37,932 nucleotides of DNA from Planktotalea frisia (lineage in GTDB: Bacteria; Pseudomonadota; Alphaproteobacteria; Rhodobacterales; Rhodobacteraceae), in NCBI RefSeq assembly GCF_001890925.1, contig NZ_MLCB01000139.1, positions 1 through 37,932 on the forward strand. Reading direction: 5' to 3'. Shown here piece after piece: positions 25,635 through 35,362 of this stretch. Below the pieces are notes generated by a model, which was not told the DNA's origin, did no database searches, and worked only from the letters and a program-made list of their open reading frames with translations. Each line of letters starts with the position of its first letter. Positions within the stretch are counted from its first letter, which is position 1. The translations under genes and the position numbers were made by a program.

Positions 25635-26942
25635 TTACAGAACATATCGGGAGACGTCTGTAGAGCGGGAAAGTTCGCCCAGATAAGTCTCTACAAAGGC
25701 GGAATCGACAGAAATCGTTTCACCCCCGCGATCTGGTGCAGTGAAGGAGAGTTCTTCGAACACGCGTTCAAGTACAGTGTAAAGACGGCGCGCACCGATG
25801 TTTTCAACGCTTTGATTAACCTCTGCTGCAATCTTTGCCAAAGCAGCGATACCGTCATTTGTGAAAGAAACGAGGACGTCCTCGGTCCGCATCAAAGCCG
25901 TGTATTGAAGCGTTAACGCGTTGTCGGTTTCAGTCAGAATGCGCACGAAGTCTTCCTCAGTTAAAGCGCGCAATTCAACGCGGATCGGCAAGCGACCCTG
26001 AAGTTCTGGAAGCAAATCAGAAGGCTTCGCAATGTGGAACGCACCAGAGGCAATGAACAGGATATGATCGGTTTTCACAGGGCCATGTTTGGTGCTGACA
26101 ACAGTGCCTTCGATCAACGGTAGCAGGTCGCGCTGAACCCCTTCACGCGATACATCACCACCGCGTGCATCGGCGCGGGTGCAGACTTTGTCGATTTCAT
26201 CAAGGAAGACGATGCCGTTCTGCTCAACCGCTTCAAGAGCGGCACGTGTCACCATTTCATCATCAAGCAGCTTGTCCGCTTCCTCACTGACCAGCACATC
26301 ATAGCTTTCTAGCACAGTTAATTTCTTGCGCGTTGTGCGCCCACCCATAGCTTTGCCGAACAGATCGCCAATGTTCATCATGCCCATGTTTTGGCCCGGT
26401 TGACCGGGAATTTCGAATCCTGACATCGGATTTGAGTTGTCCGCGACTTCAAGCTCAATCACTGTATGATCAAGCTCACCAGAACGAAGTTTTTTGCGGA
26501 ACATTTCGCGTGTCGCCTCGCGCGCACCTTCGCCTGCAATCGCTTCGATCACACGCTCTTCAGCGGCGGCTTCTGCCTTGGCCTTCACGTCCTCACGCAT
26601 GTATTCGCGGGTCTCGCCAATTGCACCATCGACCAGATCACGAATGATCTGTTCTACGTCGCGACCAACGTAACCGACTTCAGTGAATTTGGTTGCTTCC
26701 ACTTTGATGAACGGCGCGCGCGCGAGTTTGGCGAGGCGGCGAGAGATTTCGGTTTTACCGACACCAGTCGGCCCAATCATCAGAATGTTCTTTGGATAAA
26801 CCTCATCACGCAGATCATCCGCCAACTGCTTGCGGCGCCAGCGATTGCGCAAAGCCACAGCAACGGCACGCTTGGCATCGTTCTGACCAATGATGAAACG
26901 ATCAAGTTCCGAGACAATTTCGCGGGGGGTGAGGTCGGTCAT
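25635..26942 (-). CDS. hslU: ATP-dependent protease ATPase subunit HslU
   Basis: The 435-residue AAA+ unfoldase pairs with HslV to degrade regulatory and damaged proteins in the cytosol. The start [37 protein letters not shown] is the family N-terminus. Walker A is GPTGVGKTE (about 57-65), [10 protein letters not shown] holds the pore loop, Walker B is IVFLDEIDK, and the C-terminal SRYVL inserts into HslV. ATG 26942 is chosen over the upstream ATG 27035, whose extra 31 residues are antihomologous. The inserted I-domain is present (about 110-240). It overlaps the unknown membrane protein gene by 4 bp. Confidence 0.97.
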   Translation of the reverse strand: MTDLTPREIVSELDRFIIGQNDAKRAVAVALRNRWRRKQLADDLRDEVYPKNILMIGPTGVGKTEISRRLAKLARAPFIKVEATKFTEVGYVGRDVEQIIRDLVDGAIGETREYMREDVKAKAEAAAEERVIEAIAGEGAREATREMFRKKLRSGELDHTVIELEVADNSNPMSGFEIPGQPGQNMGMMNIGDLFGKAMGGRTTRKKLTVLESYDVLVSEEADKLLDDEMVTRAALEAVEQNGIVFLDEIDKVCTRADARGGDVSREGVQRDLLPLIEGTVVSTKHGPVKTDHILFIASGAFHIAKPSDLLPELQGRLPIRVELRALTEEDFVRILTETDNALTLQYTALMRTEDVLVSFTNDGIAALAKIAAEVNQSVENIGARRLYTVLERVFEELSFTAPDRGGETISVDSAFVETYLGELSRSTDVSRYVL

Positions 26943-28009
26943 AATGAAGTCTCCGTCAGGCCCCATGGGGGTAATTCTTCTTTGCCGGGAAAGCCGGGCA
27001 GTGCGTCCATGATGCGCGCGCGTAACCCTTCCCATTTTGCGCCAAGAAACACGAGGCCGAGGCCAAGGATCAAAATGACGATTGCCGCGTTGCCGTCTAG
27101 GATCGTGATAGCAAGGGCAACGATGTAGCCGATGCCCGCGACCAAAAAGCTGCGTCGATCAATGATCATGGCGAAAACCGCCATCATGGCGAGGAACCCG
27201 AGTAGGATGATTTGGCTCGCGATCCCACCGCCCTCAAGAAGCGTCAGCGCAACGGTATTCACAATTGCAGGGGCAGCGATAACGTGTAGCCAAAAACCAG
27301 AAGAGGCACGGCGCGTGACACGGTGCGGATCGGACATATCGAAACGCAGCGCGATCGCGAGACCGATAAGACCCAAGATTATCGTGATGTAGGCGTATGG
27401 GCCATTATTCGTGAGCATGAAGAAATCGCTCGGGCTGGGTGTGTTGACGCCGCCTTGAACAACCAGCGCGCCAGTCGCGACAAACACGCCAAGAGCGATG
27501 AAGAATACAGTGACGGGGATGCGAAACATAAAATAGTAGGCAGCAAGAAGAAGTGTCGAAAGCGTAACAGCGCACGCGAGCATAGATGCGCCACTAAACC
27601 CCATTAGATTGGCGAGGCTTGCGCCGATCTGAAGACCACTCAGCATCATCAACACGACGAGCATTATCGACGGAGCAACCATGCGGCGCTTTACCGTGAA
27701 ATAACGTGTGAGAACATACGTAACGATGACGGAAATGACGCCATACACCAATGTGCTTCCGTTCTCGTTGTCAGACAGAAGCAAACTGATCCCAGTCAGA
27801 CCCATCCAGCCCGAATAAAGAATGACGAGACCGATAACGATGAACACTTCGTTGAAGCCACGGAACAGCTCGAACGGTTCGTCCAACCCATCCATATTTT
27901 CACGTGTGCCACGACGGCGATCCGCCAGCGCCATAAGCGATGCGGCTTGCGGTTCTGTTAAGATGTTGGAGGCAACCGCGGCGCGAATGTCGTCTTTATC
28001 GAGGCTCAT
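26939..28009 (-). CDS. Unknown polytopic membrane protein encoded between hslV and hslU
   Basis: I do not recognise a characterised family. The 356-residue protein has a short soluble N-terminus ([20 protein letters not shown] and then [14 protein letters not shown]) that resembles the helical start of DUF2157-like membrane proteins. About ten hydrophobic helices follow, first near residues 53-75 ([19 protein letters not shown]) and last near 310-330 ([18 protein letters not shown]). A proline-rich cytosolic tail with LPPWG ends the protein. ATG 28009 overlaps the hslV stop as ATGA, and its stop overlaps the hslU start by 4 bp, so it is translated in the same heat-shock operon. Its role is unknown. 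A membrane-stress sensor or a client/adaptor of HslVU is a guess. Confidence 0.8.
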   Translation of the reverse strand: MSLDKDDIRAAVASNILTEPQAASLMALADRRRGTRENMDGLDEPFELFRGFNEVFIVIGLVILYSGWMGLTGISLLLSDNENGSTLVYGVISVIVTYVLTRYFTVKRRMVAPSIMLVVLMMLSGLQIGASLANLMGFSGASMLACAVTLSTLLLAAYYFMFRIPVTVFFIALGVFVATGALVVQGGVNTPSPSDFFMLTNNGPYAYITIILGLIGLAIALRFDMSDPHRVTRRASSGFWLHVIAAPAIVNTVALTLLEGGGIASQIILLGFLAMMAVFAMIIDRRSFLVAGIGYIVALAITILDGNAAIVILILGLGLVFLGAKWEGLRARIMDALPGFPGKEELPPWGLTETSL

Positions 28010-28563
28010 GCTTTTATCGTTTCTACAGTGAGTTTGCCGTTGGTGTAGACGCAAATGTCAGACGCAATCGACATGGCCTTGCGCGCTATATCCTCTGCGC
28101 CCATATCGCTGTCCATCAGTGCGCGCGCAGCGGCGAGGGCGAAGTTGCCGCCAGATCCAATCGCGGTCACATCATGCTCAGGCTCAAGAACGTCGCCAGC
28201 GCCAGTGATCACCAACAGATCTTTGCCGTCGGTGACGATCAGCATCGCTTCTAATTTTTGCAGGTACTTGTCGGTACGCCAGTCTTTCGCCAATTCAACA
28301 GAAGCACGGGCGAGTTGACCGGGGGTTGCCTCTAGCTTGGCTTCGAGACGCTCTAACAGCGTAAATGCATCAGCGGTCGAACCCGCAAACCCGCACACGA
28401 CATCGTAGCCACCGGGGGACAGACGGCGCACCTTTTTCGCAGTCCCTTTGATAACGGTAGGTCCGAGAGAGACCTGGCCATCACCCGCAATCACCACTTC
28501 GCCACCCTTGCGAACGCCGATAATCGTGGTGCCGTGCCAGCCGGGGAATTCATTGCTGCTCAT
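28006..28563 (-). CDS. hslV: ATP-dependent protease proteolytic subunit HslV
   Basis: The 185-residue threonine protease forms a double hexamer capped by HslU. A short propeptide (about 11 residues ending in GWHG) precedes the catalytic Thr of [23 protein letters not shown]. The later segment [23 protein letters not shown] and [15 protein letters not shown] are family landmarks. Length is that of alphaproteobacterial HslV. A heat-shock promoter is seen at 28591-28619, and GGAGAGCG precedes the ATG. It heads hslV-(membrane protein)-hslU. Confidence 0.97.
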   Translation of the reverse strand: MSSNEFPGWHGTTIIGVRKGGEVVIAGDGQVSLGPTVIKGTAKKVRRLSPGGYDVVCGFAGSTADAFTLLERLEAKLEATPGQLARASVELAKDWRTDKYLQKLEAMLIVTDGKDLLVITGAGDVLEPEHDVTAIGSGGNFALAAARALMDSDMGAEDIARKAMSIASDICVYTNGKLTVETIKA

Positions 28564-28590
28564 GCGCGCTCTCCTAAATCGTTACGCTCT

Positions 28591-28619
28591 ATATGGCGGG
28601 GAGGGGCGCAACCTGCAAG
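28591..28619 (-). promoter_or_regulatory. RpoH (sigma-32) type heat-shock promoter of hslV
   Basis: On the minus strand CTTGCA (28619-28614) and CCATAT (28596-28591) are separated by 17 nt, with a C-rich spacer ending in CCCCG. This fits the alphaproteobacterial RpoH pattern CTTG-N17/18-CCATAT and lies about 30 nt before hslV, a classical heat-shock gene. Confidence 0.6.
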
Positions 28620-28628
28620 AAAGCAGCC

Positions 28629-28663
28629 CAAAAAAGCAAAAGGGCGCACCGGTGGTACGCCCT
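28629..28663 (-). terminator. Intrinsic terminator after trxA
   Basis: On the minus strand the stem GGGCGTACC / GGTGCGCCC (one mismatch, loop ACC) is followed by TTTTGCTTTTTT. It begins 23 nt after the trxA stop and ends the addA-side transcription before the hslV promoter. This is the clearest intrinsic terminator in the window. Confidence 0.8.
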
Positions 28664-28685
28664 ATCGTTAACCAATTAACGCAGT

Positions 28686-29006
28686 TTAAAGCGCTTCGTT
28701 GATCCAGCTTTGCAAAGCGGCTTTTGGTGCTGCGCCTGCGCGGTTGGAAACGACTTCGCCGTCTTTGAAGATGAAGAGCGCCGGAATACCGCGCACGCCC
28801 ATAGCAGCTGCGGAGTTCGGGTTGCTGTCTACGTCGACCTTCACAATCTTAACATTGTCGCCATATTCAGCGGACAATTCTTCCAGCGCTGGGCCGATTT
28901 GTTTGCAGGGGCCACACCATTCTGCCCAGAAGTCGACAACGACTGGAACGGTGGAATTTTTGACTTCAGCGTCAAATGTGGCGTCGGTAACGGCAACAGT
29001 AGCCAT
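28686..29006 (-). CDS. trxA: Thioredoxin 1
   Basis: The 106-residue cytosolic thioredoxin carries WCGPC with C31 and C34 in [19 protein letters not shown], and the cis-proline loop [15 protein letters not shown]. It donates electrons to ribonucleotide reductase, PAPS reductase and MsrA-type enzymes. Length is standard. AGGAG lies about 8 nt before the ATG. It is preceded by a promoter-like site in the 72-nt gap after addA and followed by a strong terminator, so it can be a separate unit. Confidence 0.97.
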   Translation of the reverse strand: MATVAVTDATFDAEVKNSTVPVVVDFWAEWCGPCKQIGPALEELSAEYGDNVKIVKVDVDSNPNSAAAMGVRGIPALFIFKDGEVVSNRAGAAPKAALQSWINEAL

Positions 29007-29048
29007 GGGGCGTCTCCTAAGGAATATCGCGGTAAATCTAGATGTGCG

Positions 29049-29077
29049 AACCTAGGTATTGGGGGTCGTGCCGTCAA
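29049..29077 (-). promoter_or_regulatory. Candidate promoter of trxA
   Basis: TTGACG (29077-29072, minus) and TAGGTT (29054-29049) are 17 nt apart in the addA-trxA gap. The -35 box is close to consensus, the -10 box weaker. The distance to ATG 29006 is about 43 nt. Confidence 0.42.
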
Positions 29078-29078
29078 G

Positions 29079-32000
29079 CTACATAGAAACGTCCGCTCGC
29101 AAGAATGCGGCATTCACTTGCTCTGCGTCGAGTTCCATTAGGGTGGCGTTACCCGTCCAAACGATGCCTGTTCGAATACGTTTGCTCGGATAAATCTTTT
29201 GCAAAGCAGCGCTATAGGCCCCCATTTGGCGCAGCAATCCTTCGGGACATTTATGCGGTGTTTCAGGGATTGCTACGTTGGTTTTGAAATCGATTGCCCA
29301 AACGTCAGTGTCGTTCACGATTAGGCGATCTATGATGCCGTAGAGCGGTTTTTCAGAGAGATCGCGAATTTGAGCGGTGATTGGCACCTCTGACATGGTG
29401 CCGTTTTCGAAGATGAAAGAAATATCCGGCGCGTTGATAACGCTTGCGGCTTCGTTCACATAGTCAGGGAGTTGCGGCAGATCAGGAAGCAAAGCGTCTG
29501 CGATTGTTTGCCAACGTTCAGGCGGTGTTTCTGCGAAATGCTCGATGAGCAAATGGATTTGCGTGCCGCGTAGTTTGGCAGCGTCTTCGTCTAGGGCCAT
29601 TTCGCTCGGAAGTGCCTTTGCACCGCCAAGATCGGTAGATGGGCTGATGCTGGTTTTGGCTTCTTTTACGGGGCTGACGGTTTCACGAAAAATAGGCTCT
29701 AATAGAACTGTTTCGCTCACAACCGAACGCTCTGGCGTATTGTCTGCATTACCCCAAGGCACAGGCTCGATCCGGATGCCGCGCCCAAATCCGAAATCAT
29801 GCTCTACATGTGGGCGTTCGCGCGCAGCGGCGCTGACTAAGCCATACCAGCTTTCTTCATCGCTTTTACCGAGATCACCCGCCGCCCCTAGGATCAGCCA
29901 TTTTTCAGCACGCGTCATCGCGACATACAACAGGCGCATGCGCTCTTCGGCTTGGCGTTCTTCGCGCTGTGCTTTTGCGGCAAGTACGTTGTCGGGCGCA
30001 TCATCGTTGCGCACATTCCATCCAACCAGATCGTCCAGCTCAATCAGCGAACCACCGCCCGGACTGCGCCGCTTCTGGGTTTCTGGCATGATCACGATTG
30101 GCGCCTCAAGCCCTTTGGAGCCATGCACTGTCATCACGCGAATTTCGTCGCGGTCCTGACTTAGCTGGCGTTTGATCGTGAGGTCATCCGTTTCCATCCA
30201 AGTGAGGAATCCCGTAAGTGAAGGAATGCGAGAGCGTTCAAAAGAGAGCGCCTGAGCAAGCAACGCGTCGATACCGTCTTCCGCCTCGCGCCCAAGTCGC
30301 CCAATAAAGCGACGACGTCCTTCGTGACGGATCAAAACGCGTTCGATCAGATCGTATGGGCGTAGGAAATCCGCCTCTTTGCGCAAATCTTCGAGTAGGG
30401 CGAACACCTCTGGATGTTGTTCTTTTTGATTGCGCAATTCCTGCCAAAGAAAGCGCGCGTCGCGCCCTTGCGCGAGATCAAAAAGCTGTTTCTCGCTCCA
30501 GCCGATAAGAGGGGATTTCAGAACAACGGCAAGGGAATAGTCGTCCTCTGGCGTCGCAAGAAAGCTGAGCAAGGCCTGCAAATCGCGTACGGCCATTTCT
30601 GCACCAACCTTGAGACGATCAGCGCCCGCGATGGGCAATCCCGCCGTTTTACACGCGCGAATGATTTCTTCGAACAAATCAGAGCGGCGCTGAACGAGGA
30701 TCAAAACGTCGCCTGCGCGCACCTTGCGAAAGCCGTCTTTATCGTAAATCGACTCGCCATAGGGGCCAGTCATGCGCTTGATTTCGTCGGCAATGCGCTG
30801 GGCCATCAGCACGGTTTCGTCGTTTTCGCTTAGCTTATCGACAGTGTCGGACCAATCGCTCGGTTCATGTTTGTCGGCCTTTGGAATTGCGGGCCAGATA
30901 TCAACGCGACCAGGGGGGCCGCCCTCAAAAGCGAGGTGGGTAGAGCTGGCAAAACCAGCGGCGGCATGCCCCTCGAACGTCTTGTCAACGAGTTCAAGAA
31001 TACACTGCGCAGAGCGGAAGGAATAGTGCAGTTCCGCATCGACAAGCGGAGTATTGGTGGGGCGCAAGCGCGTGTCAAACTCACTGCGCATCCGGTCAAA
31101 TTCACGCGGGTCGGCACCTTGGAATGAATAGATCGACTGCTTCTTGTCGCCGACCACGAAGATCGTGCGCGGAACCTCGTCACGCGCGCCTTCGCCGGCG
31201 GTAATTTCTGAGGTGAGCCGCTCAATCACATCCCACTGCGTCGGGCTGGTGTCTTGCGCTTCATCCACAAGAATATGGTCGATGCCACCGTCGAGTTTAT
31301 AGAGCACCCATTGCGCCATTTCCGAGTTGGCGAGCAGGTCGCGTGTTTTCAAAATAAGGTCGTCGAAATCAAGCCAACCACGCGCTTGTTTGCTGGCTTC
31401 ATACCGCTTGAGAAACGCGGCAGCGAAGCGATTGAGTTTGAGGGTTTTTTGAACAGCAGCAAGTTTGAGCCGTGAAGTGCGGGCGGCTTCAACACGCAAG
31501 ATCCAAGCGTCCAGTGCATCTTGATGAGCAACAAAATTCTTTTGCGCGCCTTTCGCAGGGATTTTGCCAACTTTGGCGCTGCCATCCTTTTTGAGCAAAA
31601 AGGCGTCTTCCAGAATGGGCAAGGCGCTCGCGTCAAGCGCGGTAATCAAGGTTAACTTCTGCGCCATTTTTACGTCTGTCACGCCCGATCTGTTAAGCAC
31701 GTTTATCAGTGCAGACAGCAGCCCTGCCTCGCCACCCATGAAGACCGAAGCGGCGATTGCTTCATTGGTTAGTGAGGGATCCACATCGTAGGCAGCGAAC
31801 ACTGCGCTGTCGCTTGGGGGTGTCAAAAGTGCACTGCGGTGGCGCACGATTTCGCCGCTGAGTTCGGTCAAATCATAGGCACCCGTGACAGTGGCTAAAT
31901 CCATAATTAGTGGCGCTTGGTCGCTCGCAGCCATGTCCTCGATGATTTCTTCACGCAGCAAATCAGCAGCGCGTTCTTCCATTTCAGCGAACTGGGGTGA

Positions 32001-32423
32001 GACGTTTGCCTCTAACGGGAATCGACGCAATACGGTTGAGCAGAACGAGTGAATCGTCTGGATTTTTAAACCACCGGGGGCTTCTATCGCGGCGGCAAAC
32101 AACGTGCGCGCGCTGCGAAGATCGTCGTTGGTGATCGACCCTTCTTCGCCAAGTTCGCGCAAAGCGTTGCGCAATGTATCGTCCTCAAGCATGGCCCATT
32201 CGCCGAGCCGCTTGAACAAGCGGTTTTGCATCTCTGCCGCCGCCGCTTTGGTGTAGGTCAAGCAAAGGATGCGTTCGGGTGGCACTTGCGCCAAAAGCAA
32301 GCGCGCGACGCGATCCGTCAACACGCGCGTTTTACCAGACCCAGCATTCGCAGATAACCACGTAGAAACATGTGGGCGCGCGGCGTTGACCTGCGCGAGT
32401 GTGGCGTCGTTGCGCGCGATCAT
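29079..32423 (-). CDS. addA: Double-strand break repair helicase-nuclease AddA
   Basis: The 1114-residue protein is the UvrD-like helicase and nuclease subunit of AddAB, which resects DNA ends for RecA loading (a RecBCD analogue). Walker A AGSGKT is at 27-32 in LSANAGSGKTRVLTDRVARLL. Motif II is HILVDEAQDTSPTQWDVIERL, motif III is TIFVVGDKKQSIYSFQGADP, and motif VI is RLLYVAMTRAEKWLILG. The C-terminal PD-(D/E)XK nuclease shows DVWAIDFKTN near residue 1060. ATG 32423 overlaps the addB stop as ATGA, and an upstream ATG at 32465 lies inside addB. No frameshift is seen over the whole length. Confidence 0.96.
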   Translation of the reverse strand: MIARNDATLAQVNAARPHVSTWLSANAGSGKTRVLTDRVARLLLAQVPPERILCLTYTKAAAAEMQNRLFKRLGEWAMLEDDTLRNALRELGEEGSITNDDLRSARTLFAAAIEAPGGLKIQTIHSFCSTVLRRFPLEANVSPQFAEMEERAADLLREEIIEDMAASDQAPLIMDLATVTGAYDLTELSGEIVRHRSALLTPPSDSAVFAAYDVDPSLTNEAIAASVFMGGEAGLLSALINVLNRSGVTDVKMAQKLTLITALDASALPILEDAFLLKKDGSAKVGKIPAKGAQKNFVAHQDALDAWILRVEAARTSRLKLAAVQKTLKLNRFAAAFLKRYEASKQARGWLDFDDLILKTRDLLANSEMAQWVLYKLDGGIDHILVDEAQDTSPTQWDVIERLTSEITAGEGARDEVPRTIFVVGDKKQSIYSFQGADPREFDRMRSEFDTRLRPTNTPLVDAELHYSFRSAQCILELVDKTFEGHAAAGFASSTHLAFEGGPPGRVDIWPAIPKADKHEPSDWSDTVDKLSENDETVLMAQRIADEIKRMTGPYGESIYDKDGFRKVRAGDVLILVQRRSDLFEEIIRACKTAGLPIAGADRLKVGAEMAVRDLQALLSFLATPEDDYSLAVVLKSPLIGWSEKQLFDLAQGRDARFLWQELRNQKEQHPEVFALLEDLRKEADFLRPYDLIERVLIRHEGRRRFIGRLGREAEDGIDALLAQALSFERSRIPSLTGFLTWMETDDLTIKRQLSQDRDEIRVMTVHGSKGLEAPIVIMPETQKRRSPGGGSLIELDDLVGWNVRNDDAPDNVLAAKAQREERQAEERMRLLYVAMTRAEKWLILGAAGDLGKSDEESWYGLVSAAARERPHVEHDFGFGRGIRIEPVPWGNADNTPERSVVSETVLLEPIFRETVSPVKEAKTSISPSTDLGGAKALPSEMALDEDAAKLRGTQIHLLIEHFAETPPERWQTIADALLPDLPQLPDYVNEAASVINAPDISFIFENGTMSEVPITAQIRDLSEKPLYGIIDRLIVNDTDVWAIDFKTNVAIPETPHKCPEGLLRQMGAYSAALQKIYPSKRIRTGIVWTGNATLMELDAEQVNAAFLRADVSM

Positions 32424-35362
32424 GGCTTTACTCCGTCGTCGTCGGGCATGGTCGTTTCGTCCCATTCACCAAAGCGTGCAAGTTGGTCATATCGACCGAA
32501 ACTCTTGGATTTTTCCATCGCGCGGCGTGCGGTATAACCCTTATTAGGCTCTTGATAGTCTGCAATGAGCTTATGAAGTTCGCTCCAAACCTGCGCTGTT
32601 GGTTTTTCGTCCAATGGGGCTTGCACGGACTTCACACCAGATCCAACGCCAAGGTACGTGGCACCCTCAACATGGCGTGGATGAATTCCGTCAAAGTCGC
32701 CGCGCTCGGCCATTGCAGCCTCGAGCAAAAGTTGCATGTCAAACGCGATCTGTTGGGGTTTGGTCGGAATTTGACCGGTCTTGTAGTCATATAAATGTGC
32801 ACCGCTGCGGGCGTCCAGATCGATGCGATCGGCTTTTACAGTCAGGGTAAATCCAAGATCGGACAGGACGCTTTTGCCCTCCACTTCAAGCTTTGTGGAT
32901 ACGGCGTTCGCTTGTCGATCGCGTTCTTCAGCGACGAATTCATCTGCCAAACGCGCAATACGCGCAGCCCACATAAGGCGCGCAGATGGCCAGTCCACAT
33001 CGCTGTCAAAAATGCGCTTGGCGTGCGCCATAAGATCATCGGCGGTGTTCGCGCTGTCCCAACTGCGCACGAAGTCCTCGAACACTTGGTGCACCGCAAT
33101 GCCGCGCAAACGCGCGTCGGCAGTTTTGACAAGACTGTCGAGCGGCGCGAGCTTGAGAACATGCTTGGCGTAGATCGCGTAAGGATCCCGCACGAGAGTT
33201 TTGATTTCCGTGACAGACAGCTGATTGGGCCGCGCATTTACCGCAGGTCTGGGTGAGGGTCGCGCAGCAGCGGCGCTCTTGATAGGTGTTTCCAAAAGCG
33301 CGGCGCGCTGGAGCCATTCAGTGCCGCGCGCTTGCATTTGCTTTATCGCCTCAGGTCCATTTTGATCTGGCAAACCGCCCATCAAATTGGTTAATCGGTT
33401 AAGCCATCGAGAGGGCACAGTTTGCGCATCATCGGAGCGTTGCGAGCGAGTGAGCCATACCTCTTGCGCTGCGATGGCTTGCTGAAAATCATGCGCTGAC
33501 AGACCGACACGGCGCTCTGGCAACAGCAATCCCGCCCCTGCCCGCATACGGCGGTTTAGCCACGGATCGGGCTTGGGGGCTTCTGGCCAGCTGCCTTCAT
33601 TCAAGCCTGCAAGGATGAGTAAATCGGCCCCTTGAACGCGTGCTTCCAGCGTGCCCCAGATTAGCACATTGGGATGGCCCAAGTCAGGTTTACGCACTTC
33701 GCCGCGTGATAGGATACCACCGAACAAATCCGCATAATCACGAGCACTCAGGTCGGGCAAGGCGTCGAGAACTGGTTGAAGCGCGTGCCATTGCGCGAGC
33801 GCGGCACGTCCTGCTGCTTCTTGCCACAACTCACCTGTTCCGCTGCCTGTCGCTCCTTGGGAGATACGTTCCGCCAAATCGATATGCTGCTCAGCAAGGT
33901 TAACTGCGTTCTGGGGCCCCTCACATGTGAGATCGCAAAAGGTCTGAGCGACCCAGTTCGACCATTCTTTCGCGCCGTCGCGCTTGTTCTTTTTCGCCCA
34001 AGCATTCAGGCTGTCTGCGGTTGGAAACGCAGGCCCGTATCTGCGGATAGACAGCTCTAACTCGCGGGTCAAACGCAAGTGATCCCCGCGATCAGAACCG
34101 CGATGAGTGAGCGGATGTTTGAGCAATGTAAGCAGCGCTTCGGCATCAAGTGGGCGCGTGAATAGCTCTAGAACGTGACGCAAAAAACGACCGGGGGGCG
34201 ATAGTTGCAAGGGCGTTCCCGCGCTGTCATCGGGTTTGATATTCCAACGATCAAGGGCCGCGGTGACTTGCCGCGTGAGCATCCGATCAGGCGTGATTAA
34301 TGCGGTTGTCTTACCTTCGCTCGCGGCGCGCCTAAGACGCATTGCAATGGCGAGCGCTTCTTCGCGGGTGTTTTGGGCCTCAACCAGCGTTACATTTTGC
34401 ATCGCGCTGGGCAAATCACCCAAATCAGGCCCATCGCGCAGCCAGCCGTCAGTGACAGGAACAGGGCGCAAAGCGAGTGAAACCACGGCGTTTCGACGCG
34501 TATCGGCAGAGGGCGTAGTGCCCCACATCGGAACGCGTTTCGGGTGAAGCGCAAGCGACTGAAGAAAGCTCGCAAACCGATATTGTGGATGATCCTCTGG
34601 CGCGAGCCGCGCGGGGTGTTCTGCGATAAGTTCTTCCCAAACTTCCGCAGGCATATCGACATCAAAACCAGGCAAAATCACAGCGCCTTGCGGCAAGTTT
34701 GCGACGGTTTTCATCAGCAAGGATGTGGTGCCACGAGAGCCGGTTGATCCCGCAAGAATGACAGGATGATCAGGTGGATTAAGGTGCCATTCTTCGATTT
34801 GAGCGAGCACAACAGCACGCGCGCGCTCTTCGCTATCGGGTTGTTCTTGCGACAGATCAAGAAACTGGCCGACAATGCCAATAAATTCCTGTGCACGCTT
34901 CCAATGACCAGAAATATCGCTAACTTCAAGTTGGGAGATATCGTTAAGCGTGACGCCCTCGCCTTGCATTTCATCCATGAGCACGGCGAGTGATTCTGCG
35001 AGGTCAAACAAAGAACTGCGGGCGGCAAGTGACGGGTTCTGCCGCAGCAAAGCATCAACAAGTGAGATAAGTTCAACACGGCGCGCGAGCGGTGAAATCG
35101 ATGGGGGAATTTCGTGAAATTTTGGATCTTTGCCAAGGTCGCTCAGCAACGTGATGCGTGGCAAAAAATGGGCGCCGCCATCTAGGAAAAGCGCGCTCAC
35201 ACGCCGCCGCATCCGTGCTGTGTTAACTATGAGATGGACGCGCGCCATGTCTTCGGGCGCTTTGCTCTTCATGCGATCCATCACGCCGTAAACTAGTGCT
35301 TTCGGGAAATCTACGCCAAGCTCTAATGCAAAAACACGCGCGCTTTCTTGTGTGTCAAACAT
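32420..35362 (-). CDS. addB: Double-strand break repair protein AddB (alphaproteobacterial type)
   Basis: The 980-residue partner of AddA has an inactive helicase-like fold and a C-terminal nuclease. The N-terminus (RVFALELGVDFPKALV) and HLIVNTARMRRRVSALF are typical of the alphaproteobacterial AddB. The site VILAGSTGSRGTTSLL replaces a Walker A without its Lys. The nuclease region has LSVTEIKTLVRDPYAIYAKHVLKL and LYDYKTGQIPTKPQQIAFDMQLLLEAA near residues 890-930. Only two cysteines occur, both mid-protein, so the Fe-S clamp known from Bacillus AddB is absent. ATG 35362 is chosen over 35446. It overlaps murU by 8 bp. Confidence 0.95.
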   Translation of the reverse strand: MFDTQESARVFALELGVDFPKALVYGVMDRMKSKAPEDMARVHLIVNTARMRRRVSALFLDGGAHFLPRITLLSDLGKDPKFHEIPPSISPLARRVELISLVDALLRQNPSLAARSSLFDLAESLAVLMDEMQGEGVTLNDISQLEVSDISGHWKRAQEFIGIVGQFLDLSQEQPDSEERARAVVLAQIEEWHLNPPDHPVILAGSTGSRGTTSLLMKTVANLPQGAVILPGFDVDMPAEVWEELIAEHPARLAPEDHPQYRFASFLQSLALHPKRVPMWGTTPSADTRRNAVVSLALRPVPVTDGWLRDGPDLGDLPSAMQNVTLVEAQNTREEALAIAMRLRRAASEGKTTALITPDRMLTRQVTAALDRWNIKPDDSAGTPLQLSPPGRFLRHVLELFTRPLDAEALLTLLKHPLTHRGSDRGDHLRLTRELELSIRRYGPAFPTADSLNAWAKKNKRDGAKEWSNWVAQTFCDLTCEGPQNAVNLAEQHIDLAERISQGATGSGTGELWQEAAGRAALAQWHALQPVLDALPDLSARDYADLFGGILSRGEVRKPDLGHPNVLIWGTLEARVQGADLLILAGLNEGSWPEAPKPDPWLNRRMRAGAGLLLPERRVGLSAHDFQQAIAAQEVWLTRSQRSDDAQTVPSRWLNRLTNLMGGLPDQNGPEAIKQMQARGTEWLQRAALLETPIKSAAAARPSPRPAVNARPNQLSVTEIKTLVRDPYAIYAKHVLKLAPLDSLVKTADARLRGIAVHQVFEDFVRSWDSANTADDLMAHAKRIFDSDVDWPSARLMWAARIARLADEFVAEERDRQANAVSTKLEVEGKSVLSDLGFTLTVKADRIDLDARSGAHLYDYKTGQIPTKPQQIAFDMQLLLEAAMAERGDFDGIHPRHVEGATYLGVGSGVKSVQAPLDEKPTAQVWSELHKLIADYQEPNKGYTARRAMEKSKSFGRYDQLARFGEWDETTMPDDDGVKP

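Noticed and set aside
26466-27128. 220-codon plus-strand frame opposite hslU and the membrane protein
   Set aside because: It is antisense to two well-supported genes and has no domain or start signal.
27890-27912. CACGTG word in the membrane-protein gene resembling parS
   Set aside because: Only TTTCACGTG of the consensus is kept and the right half is unrelated.
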